A DNA stretch of 64,000 nt from Liopterus haemorrhoidalis (taxonomy: Eukaryota > Arthropoda > Insecta > Coleoptera > Dytiscidae), in the NCBI GenBank assembly GCA_963971575.1, contig OZ020611.1:27449279-27513278 (forward strand), written 5' to 3'. Position numbers and translations under genes: made by a program. Shown piece after piece: positions 56,391-64,000 of the stretch (position 1 is its first letter; each line of letters opens with the position of its first letter). The notes below the pieces were generated by a model. The model was not told where the DNA came from, did not search any database, and saw only the letters and a program-made list of their open reading frames with translations.

Positions 56391-57469
56391 TGATAAAAAT
56401 CAGATAATTTTTACTCAAAAACTAAAATAATTAGAGGCAATGAATAGTTTTAGGGTTAAACTGATCTTTTTGAAAACTGATCTTTTTCGAATACTCCCCG
56501 CAAAAATACTCATTTAAATTAAAATTCTGATATGAAATATAGCCTTTAATTTGGCCTGAATTAATCAAGGCGTGTTGCAAATCTCATAAAAATCGGTTTA
56601 ACTATTTTGTAATGTTGTCCCTGCAGAGAACATACAGACAGACTTTCACAGAAATGGACTCTAGTATGCTCTCTTTCGTCGAAGAATCATATCTAATTGG
56701 TGTCATAGCGAGTAACAGTACTTTTCAACAGCTCCCGAAAAGATGAAAGTTTATTTTCAAAAAATTGTTTATTTTGATGCGATTACAAGCTGTCGATATT
56801 AAGATATAACTAACAAATTTTCCAAAGTGTTCTGTTTGCTTTGGGTCCCTGTGGGCCTTCTTGACCTACTTTATACAAACGAAACTCTGAAATGTGTACA
56901 ATATACACTTGACCTCAGTTATTTCTAATAAAACAAGAAGATTAAAAGCAGATTTGATTTATTTTTGTTATATTTTTATAAGTAACTTTTTTTAAATTTT
57001 CTCTTTTGCTATTAACCTCAGGCAATCTTAAATAAAATTTTGTATTTAATTTTATTAAATGTATATTTTTAAATAAATCATAGTTTTCGCCAAAGCATAT
57101 ATTCAAACATTTAATTGGCAAACACATTTGCAAATGTATATACTTATCTAAATCAAAACCAAAATTCTAAATTTAACTGAACCCACAAGTTAATGAAACA
57201 TGTTTGGATTGTTAAATTGAACGCAGTAATTTCAAGTACCTTTGATCCGTAAATTCGTTTAAATATTTTACTCATAGCCTTAATACACCTACCTACCTTA
57301 ATGGATCGAAATAAATTCGCCGCCAAAATATTTACACCGCACATTAAGTCGTTTATATAAATATTTATTAGTTGATGAGACGGTGAAATCCTCGAATTCA
57401 TTAGTTACTGATTTATTAACGGAAAATCTACAAAATATTTGTTAGGATTGGATTATGTTAGCATTCTGA
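56391..57469. other. Unassigned AT-rich DNA
   Basis: Minus frames at 56942-57401 have no recognised motif. A HINE-like GCAAATCTCATAAAAATCGG with CATACAGACAGACT near 56575-56650 hints at another HINE fragment. Confidence 0.4.
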
Positions 57470-58301
57470 CGGATTAATTTTGATTTGGAGGACTGGTGGA
57501 GAGTGGAGAAAAACCCACAGGTTTTCTAACCTTACAAACGAATGCCAGTATGTACGAATCTATGGCTCTCTTAAAAAAAGCTTATCTACATCTCTTTTTC
57601 TATTAAGAAGACTCTCTCAGCTCGTCTCTCATGACATCCTCTTAACAGCATACTACGCGCTTGTCCATTCGCACTTATCCTATGGTATAGAGCTATGGAG
57701 GACTGCTAGTGAAGCAGCATCCGTTTTAATAATTCAAAAAGCTGCTATTAGAGTACTGGCTGAAATTGGTCGACGTGATCACTGCAAACCCCATTTTATT
57801 AAATTTCAAATACTTACTGTTCTTGCATTATACACCTTTGTTAGCCTGTGCGAAGTACACAAAGAGACTAGTCAATTAGTTAAAAACAGTAATGTCCATA
57901 ATTATAACACCAGGAAGAGTAGTCATATTAACCTGCCACGGCACCGTTTAGCCTCTACTTTAAATAATTCTAATTACCTAATAATTAAATTTTATAACAG
58001 CTTTAGTGAGGAGTGGAAAGACCTTTGGCTTAGTATTTTTAAAAGTAAGCTTAAAAAATTATTGAGTAATTATCCAATTTATAGCATTGATGAGATTTCG
58101 TCTATAAAACTAAATTAATTTCAAAAAGGTTAAATATATATATTTTTGTGGATAATAGCCTCTTTGTATAGATATTATTATTATAATTTCTATATGAATT
58201 TGTATTTTAATTTGTATTTTAATCTGTACTTTTTGTATATTGACGTGCTATAAACATGTATAATGTAACATGGTTAATAAATATTATTATTATTATTATT
58301 A
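57470..58301 (+). pseudogene. LINE reverse transcriptase C-terminal fragment with (ATT)n tail
   Basis: An uninterrupted 212-codon frame (57480-58118) holds the thumb and tail of a jockey/CR1-group polymerase. It includes SLKKSLSTSLFLLRRLSQLV, ILLTAYYALVHSHLSYGIEL, IQKAAIRVLAEIGRRDHCKP, VHNYNTRKSSHINLPRHRLA and FYNSFSEEWKDLWLSIFKSK. The catalytic palm is missing, so the copy is 5'-truncated, as most LINE copies are. The lack of stops suggests a fairly recent insertion. The 3' region ends with AATAAATATTATTATT and an (ATT)n run to 58301, where another LINE begins. Confidence 0.8.
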
Positions 58302-59395
58302 TGGGGTTTGTCAGGTCTTGACAAGCGTCCACTAATCTCAAACTTCAGCAACCTTCTGAGCCGCGTTATACTAGAGACTAGTGGAGCTAAATACATACGA
58401 CTGCATCCCAAACCCTGTCGATATGCAGCCGCGAAAATTACGCCAGTTCCAGTGCCCGCACAATGCGGAGTGACCCGAGTAGCACTGCTTTCTGCATCCT
58501 GCAGATCAAAGAGTTGGCAGAAGATCTGCAGACGGGAATGGACTCGATTTTCCTTCGATAGGAGGCTTTTCATACCACCCAAAACACCAACTATCAGGAC
58601 TACAAGCTTAACTTTACACCCGGGATACGGCTTTCTAAGCTCGGACAAGAGGTCCATATACTTGGATCTCTTTTTCCTCCTCCTTGAGAGAGATATTCTT
58701 CTCAGCTAGACTTGAGAATTCGATCACAAACATCTGTTTGGTCTCGATATCCAGAAGGGTTATGTCCGGCTTAGTGGCTGTCAGTAACCTCGAGGTGGGG
58801 AAGGAGTAATTCCAATAAATTGGGCACTTGGAATTTTCCACCACCGATTCTATGTCAGAAGGGACGTGCGGTATAACCGGTATTTGGTCAATACCATAGG
58901 CATGTCTAAGATGATAGTAGAGCACGCGGAGAGCAGCATTATGTCGAGACACGTAGCTCGACGTTGCAAGAGATGGACAAGCAGACAGAATGTGCATAAT
59001 TGTTTCAGGATGGTGGTGGCACAACCTACAGAGTGTGGACTCCGCTATTTGGAATATGCGGGCCCTGTACGCCAAAGTATTTATAACACCATCCTGACAC
59101 GCAAACACAAAACCTTCTGTTTCCGATCTCAAACCTGCAGACTTAAGAAACGAGAACGTGAGTTCGGTGGACAACTGTAGACTTTTAATATGTCTGAAGA
59201 ATACAGAGTGCATACTTTTACTCATGTGTTCTTCTGTCAACATGTCTATCTGCCCTCTTTTCACCGAACTGGTAACTCTGTTGTACTCCTCCCGAGAAAG
59301 TTGTACTCCAGCGTTTTCTCTGACGGGAGTCAAGTCTTCCAGGTTAAATCTCGTTGCTGCTCTTCGCGCTGCCTGGTAAAGAAACGCCCCTTATT
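58302..59395 (-). pseudogene. R4/Dong-like LINE 3' fragment with restriction-like endonuclease
   Basis: On the minus strand a frame at 59333-58635 contains a C-x2-C-x8-H-x4-C finger (CRLCHHHPETIMHILSAC), then an RLE-type motif (KPDITLLD, 14 residues, VIEFSSLAEKN). After a frameshift near 58650 it continues with DLLSELRKPYPGCKVKLVVL and IVGVLGGMKSLL (to about 58470). The finger and PD..E nuclease are diagnostic of the early-branching LINEs that cut specific sites (R2, R4, Dong). The polymerase domain is missing. Both ends abut (ATT/AAT)n repeats (58275-58301 and 59391-59411). Confidence 0.8.
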
Positions 59396-59411
59396 ATTAT
59401 TATTATTATGG
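59391..59411. repeat. (TTA)n tract at 5' side of the Dong-like LINE
   Basis: Seven or so TTA units mirror the tract at 58275-58301 across the LINE fragment. Confidence 0.85.
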
Positions 59412-59505
59412 GAGGTGAAAAAGTACTTTTAAAAAGAGTACAAATGGCATAGTTTTAGAGGGTCCAACTGGAGGTAATTTTGAATTATTCGTCAGTGAAA
59501 ACTGT

Positions 59506-59787
59506 TTGTCGTTACCTATTCTTGTTAACCAAATGCATTATTTTAAAATAGACTTGGTTTTCACGTACGAGCAAAAAGTTTATCAAGTGGATGATGTTAG
59601 AGAACTGTTAGCCAGTTGTATAAATACCGTCCAGGCTGAATGGGTAAGTTTCGAAGGCGTCGAAAGTGTCTCAACGTCGAAGGAGCCCCGACGTCGAGTG
59701 TTTTGTAAATATGAGAGACGGTTGAAATGTAATAGGCCTAGGCAAGAGACGGCACATCAAATCAATGTTGTTTTTCGTAAATCTTAA
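59506..59787 (+). CDS. Hypothetical 93-residue frame
   Basis: The frame starts MSLPILVNQMHYFKIDLVFT (start codon not certain) and ends in a basic stretch (EPRRRVFCKYERRLKCN). Base composition is somewhat more balanced than the flanks. I recognise no family. It lies between a LINE fragment and a mariner relic, so it may be part of a transposon or a remnant of a host gene. Confidence 0.25.
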   Translation: MSLPILVNQMHYFKIDLVFTYEQKVYQVDDVRELLASCINTVQAEWVSFEGVESVSTSKEPRRRVFCKYERRLKCNRPRQETAHQINVVFRKS

Positions 59788-59883
59788 CCTTCAAATGATT
59801 ACTATAAAATTTTAAACCAGATGTGTCATCTAGTTTGAGTTTGACAGTCTTTGAAAACAAACAACTTTTGCATTTTTACAAAA

Positions 59884-60935
59884 ATGAATAAAACCGAATA
59901 TCGTGCTGTTATTAGATACTTGTTTTTGAAAAAGAAAACGAACAATGAGATCAACACTGAATTGAATGATGTTTATGGGGGCTCGATATCAACAATTAAA
60001 TATTGGACAACTGAATTTAAACGCGGTCGTAAAAGTATTTTTGATGATTAGCGTCCAGGTCGTCGAAAAAAGGTCACCACGCCAGAAATGGTCGATAAAA
60101 TTCTAGGAATGATAATCGACGATCGACGAGTGACTTAGCTCGAGATAGCTGAGGCTACAGGCATCTCAACCGGACGGGTGCTCAACATTTTGCATGAATA
60201 TTTGGGAATAAGGAAGCTCTCTGCCAGATGGGTGCCGCATTTGCTCTCAGTCGACAACAAACGCGATCGTCTGACTATTTCGAAGGAATGTTTGGCGATG
60301 CTCAACCGCGATATGAAGGACTTTTTGCGCCGTTTCGTAATCGTGGACGAAACATGGATCAATCACAACACACCAGAGACCAAGGAACAGTCGAAACAGT
60401 GGACTAGTCCTGGTGAATCGAAGCCGGAGCGAAGAAGGCCAAGGTGGGTATGTCGGCTGACAAATTCGCGGTCACAGTTTTTTGGAATGTGCACGGTATC
60501 ACATCGACTATCTTTAAATGGGCAAAACGATCATGGGCGTATATTATGCAAAGCTGTTGGACGAATTCAACGCCGATTTGAAGTGAAAGCGGCCGCATTT
60601 GGCGAAGTTAAAAGTGCTGTTCTACCAGAACAACACACCGATCCATAAGTGCACAGTCGCAATGGCAAAACTCTATGAACTGCGCTACGAATTGGTTTCC
60701 CATCCAACATATTCGCCTCCTGCAACTATTATTTATATACAAACTTGAAGAAATGGGTCGGTGGTAAGAAATTTGGGTCGAATGAGGAGGTTATCGCAGA
60801 AACAGAAGCCTATTTTGAGGGCTTCAAGAAATCGTATTATTCGGAGGGCATCGAAAAAGGAGAACCGTTGGACGACGTGTATAGTTCTAAAAGGAGACTA
60901 TGTTGAAAAACAAATTGAGTTTTGCCGAAAAAGTT
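59884..60935 (+). pseudogene. mariner transposase relic
   Basis: The frame starts MNKTEYRAVIRYLFLKKKTN at 59884, with helix-turn-helix sequence TIKYWTTEFKRGRKSIFDD and an in-frame stop where RPGR should begin (60049-60051). A second stop follows within VT*LEIAEATGISTGRVLNI (60137). WVPHLLSVDNKRDRLTISKE and FVIVDETWINH (first catalytic Asp) then read in one frame. Frame breaks after 60425 separate MSADKFAVTVFWNVHGI, a damaged QDNAPVH-type region (60620-60650) and the end, TEAYFEGFKKSYYSEGIEKG and KGDYVEKQIEF (about 60920). No terminal repeats were identified. A HINE2 copy follows at once. Confidence 0.75.
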
Positions 60936-60974
60936 GTATTTTCTTGCTTAGGCCGATTACTTTTCATCCACCCC

Positions 60975-61640
60975 TCGTATGACCACCAAAAAACCCTTAT
61001 AACGTCCCTTATGTATCTGTCTGTTTGTCTTTGCGGTCGAAATTATAGCCAAACTGCTAAACATAGAAAGTTGAATTTTAGCAATGAGATTTTCGCCAAA
61101 ATTATGTCAAATTAACAACTTTTCTCTCCCTGCTTGTTTTCCAGAGGGGTTGATCTAAAAATCTGAAAATATCACAATAATACACATTGGTAGGAACCGG
61201 AATAGTTCAAGAGGATTTTTTTATTAGGTTAGCTTTTCAAAAAATGAAGAATTTTTTGTGTAATTGCAAACATTTTATATTTTATAAAATATCCTGTGTT
61301 ATATCAAAAAAGGCTCTTAAACTTTGATTAAGAAACGCAAAGTAGTTTTTTATTTAAAACGTTTTTTTCCAAAAATTACTATCGCGCACCCTAAAACGCA
61401 GAAGGGTAAACTAAAAATCTAAAAAAAAAAAAATAAGTAATTTATATTAATCTATACCAGAAACGTACGAGAGGAATTTTTCATCAGTTTTCGCTTTAGA
61501 AAATATTGCAGTTTTTGTGTTTGTTGTATTGACAAAATTTATTATTTTTTAGTTCATGGCTAAATTATGACTAATAATGGATTTTTTGTATTTATGGCTC
61601 AGGTAGTGTATGTCTTTTTTTGAGATTAAAATATAATAAA
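60975..61640 (+). mobile_element. HINE2 copy g, 5' part
   Basis: CGTATGACCACCAAAAAACC at 60977 begins it. A short GTCTGTTTGTC tract, the GTCGAAATTATAGCCAAACT stretch and two diverged body modules follow, as in copy f. The 3' hairpin was not found, so the copy is truncated. Confidence 0.5.
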
Positions 61641-61921
61641 AAGATGTTAATAGCTGAGAATCGAGTTCGTAAAATACAAGTAATGACTTAACAAAAAAAG
61701 GTTTTCACTACAAATTTACAAGTGTTGACCAGAAAAAAAAAAGATCCTCACTTCTACATACAAGTAATGACCTAAAAAAAGGTCCTCGCTACAAAATAAC
61801 ATTACGCTAATTATTTTTACATCTAATTTAATGAAATTGGCGCCCTGTTCCATTGATTACCCGAGGCAAGTGCCGCACTTGCCTCATCTTCGATACGGCT
61901 CTAATCTCAACCAAGCCATTG
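61641..61921. other. Unassigned spacer
   Basis: A short direct repeat (AAGTAATGAC ... CAAGTAATGACC with AAAAAAGGT) lies at 61678-61790. Nothing else is seen. Confidence 0.4.
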
Positions 61922-62242
61922 CTCAGCAGTAGGGTTGTACATCGAAGGCAAAACATCGATGTTAAACATCGATGGTAACATCGGCGCCTTACTATCGATG
62001 TTGAAAAAACAGCGATGTTTTATTAATATTAAAAAAAGCTATTTATTTATATTATATAGATTTTATTTAATAATGTAAAGATAAAATACGAAAAAAGTAA
62101 CACATAATACACAAAAAGCAGATTTTAAAATAGATTCTTCTATTTTAAAAAAAGATTTAAAAATAGAAATATTCCTTTTTAATAGTAATTAATTTCACAT
62201 TAATATTATTATACCCAATATAATAATCCTAATTTGTACCTA

Positions 62243-62424
62243 CAGTCTATTCCAAACGATTAGGCGGAACTAACCGCAATTTTCATTTTTGTAATTTGTC
62301 ATTAGATATTTTTTTATATATTGAAGTTGACTTTTCCTGAACAAAATGATCAAAAGCTTCAATCAATCGGTAAAAGTAACTAGAATTGAAAATCTAGTTC
62401 CGCCTAAACCAATGGAACAGACCT
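62243..62424. mobile_element. 182-bp TA-flanked MITE, copy 2
   Basis: It has the same length and ends as the copy at 5953-6134, in the opposite orientation, with TA on both sides (62241-62242, 62425-62426). Confidence 0.8.
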
Positions 62425-62565
62425 TACTATTTTTACATTTCTAAAATGAAATATTGGATTTTATTACAATACTAATATAGTAATCTTAATGTTAATTTTA
62501 TATTATTTAACATAAAAATAACACTGTCATACACAATTATTTTTATACTTTTTTAAGTTGAAATA

Positions 62566-62706
62566 AAGTCTGTTCCTTTGGTTTAGGCGGAACTAGATTT
62601 TCAATTCTAGTTACTTTTACCGATTAATTGAAACTTTTGATCATTTTGTTCAGGAAAAGCCAACTTCATTATATAAAAAAATAGCTAATGACAACTTACA
62701 AAAATC
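62566..62706. mobile_element. 182-bp-type MITE, copy 3 (truncated)
   Basis: It begins AAGTCTGTTCCTTTGGTTTA after TA and follows copy 1 to ACAACTTACAAAAAT, then ends abruptly without the right terminal repeat. It lies only 140 bases from copy 2, in inverted orientation. Confidence 0.75.
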
Positions 62707-63098
62707 CAGGGATTGGAGGAATAACAACTGGGAAAGTGTCAACAAGACTCAAAAAGAAAAAGTGTGTTGGCGTCGTTGGTCGTTCACATTGTTTGCAAAA
62801 ATTAGAAGTTTCTTCTTATTTTTTCGTATTCTGCTAACTGCTAAGAAGAATAAAAACTAACACTATTAGTATTGTTATATCACAATAGATGGCGCTTATA
62901 TTTTGTGTACTAATTTTAATAAAAATTAAATTTTTAAGATTTCAGTGCCTATAGCGGTAGTTTCGGAATTTCAAAGTTTAAACATCGACATCGGTAGTAG
63001 ACACCGATGTTTTATCGATGATAAAAACATCGATGTTTTTAAAACAAACATCGATGTTTTCGATACATCGATGTTTTTCCCCCATCCCTACTAAGCAG

Positions 63099-64000
63099 TT
63101 GGATGTTTAAGCTAATTTCGAAAAAGATCTCTTAGTTAAATTGAAGTATCTATAAACATTTTCGTTGTTGTGTGAACATATTCTCTACATATTTACGTCT
63201 GAACATGACTTTGAACTTATAAATAAATAAATTAAACAGAATTTTATGCCTATCATTTTAGATTTGATATTTCAGCTGAAGATAATTTGGTTTTAGGGTA
63301 ATGACACTGTAATTTTGTCAGTCTAACTCATTTTGATAATATGATTTGATGTTTAATTTTTGGAACGAGATTGAAGATTAAAATTTAATATTAATATAAA
63401 GTAAACGAAGATTAATTTTAGAAGGGCTTTCTGCTTGTATGCTTTTTAAGAATTTGCTCTTGTTTAACTTCATCTGTTTTATATCATTTTGTACATTACA
63501 TTGTTATGCTATAATTACTCAACAATGTACATTTAATTTTAATTATGTACAGTCTGTTCAAAAAGTTTAAGGCTGATTTATGATCCCCAAAAAATACCGA
63601 ATACCAGTTCAGAATTTTTAACTTTTAATTTACATATGTAATAAAATTGGAGACTATGTTTTTTTTTTTATTTTCTCGGTGTCGTATTTGCATTCATATC
63701 CACAAAAACATCATTTTTTGTCTGCCTGTCTGTATTTCCGAGATTCATGGAAAAACGGACATATTTTCACTTAATTTGGTATGATGATAGAGGGCATCAC
63801 AAAATTTATATTTTAATAATTAGTAATTTAGCATGTAGTACAGATACTAATTTATGCAATATTAGTTAAAACCTGAGGTGTTAAAATTTTTTGATTCTGC
63901 GTAGTTTATTTAGCCTAGAAAAAATTTGGGGCTTTAATCCTTAACGCGTTTTCAGATTACGATATTTTTTTCTTTTTTAATGGGCAAATTTACATTATTT
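63099..64000. other. Unassigned AT-rich DNA with repeat remnants
   Basis: At 63550-63575 CAGTCTGTTCAAAAAGTTTA resembles a mariner end, without a partner. At 63638-63800 lies the dispersed repeat also found at 2856-3030. No gene is supported. Confidence 0.4.

Larger units (their letters stand above)
61930..63090. mobile_element. hAT-type element with CATCGATG subterminal repeats, 1161 bp
   Basis: The ends TAGGGTTGTACATCGA and (complemented) TAGGGATGGGGGAAAAAC are imperfect inverted repeats flanked by an 8-base duplication with one change (CTCAGCAG 61922-61929, CTAAGCAG 63091-63098). Within about 100 bases of each end, CATCGATG or close variants occur many times in both orientations, a pattern known for hAT transposase binding. 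There is no coding region. Two copies of the 182-bp MITE are nested inside. Confidence 0.85.

Noticed and set aside
58308..58709. Plus-strand frames at 58308-58709 and 58866-59432
   Set aside because: They are the reverse side of the Dong-like LINE, whose minus-strand motifs are clear.
63550..63600. mariner left end
   Set aside because: A single CTGTTCAAAAAGTTT match without TA-flanked partner or transposase remnants nearby.

Overview
This 64 kb window is AT-rich animal DNA, most likely from an insect or another arthropod with a large, transposon-filled genome. The evidence is a dense layering of mariner, Tc1-like, hAT and PIF/Harbinger elements, Penelope-like and several LINE retrotransposons, tRNA-derived SINEs, and what look like Helentron-associated (HINE/DINE-1-like) elements. 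There are no bacterial operons, rRNA genes or CRISPR arrays. I cannot name the species.

Only one segment looks like host coding sequence: a spliced exon at 6697-6967 with consensus splice sites and base composition unlike its surroundings. It is probably the 5' coding exon of a gene extending beyond the window. Almost everything else that can be interpreted is mobile DNA, much of it nested.

0-10 kb: two HINE-like families (called HINE1 and HINE2 here) nested in each other, hAT and TA-type MITEs, the host exon, a hAT transposase relic split by a HINE1 copy, and a 1.2 kb hAT element inserted in a Tc1-like transposase relic. 10-17 kb: a LINE relic, then a chain of three different elements (a 25-bp-TIR DNA transposon, a Penelope-like element with a GIY-YIG domain and hammerhead-like motif, a long foldback element) separated by (TA)n tracts. 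17-30 kb: HINE copies, SINEs, a 405-bp-type MITE, LINE fragments and a triple nest (hAT MITE in Harbinger MITE in RTE-like LINE), with long unassigned AT-rich stretches. 30-48 kb: five mariner/Tc1-type copies, one with only two visible lesions, one split by a SINE with a 13-bp target duplication, one internally deleted, and one DD41D-type element with a single frameshift; also two hAT elements and more HINE copies. 48-64 kb: a solo LTR, HINE2 copies, three LINE relics (one an R4/Dong-like element bounded by TAA repeats next to another LINE's tail), a degraded mariner, and a hAT element with CATCGATG subterminal repeats carrying two MITEs.

The most unusual signal is the pair of HINE-like families. 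They share one layout: a 5' terminal repeat, a GTCT microsatellite, an inverted copy of the terminal repeat, then a short 3' hairpin next to T-rich flank. One family carries tRNA-like modules that differ between copies. Readings were made by eye without alignment software, so boundaries may be off by a few bases and family names rest on motifs and termini.
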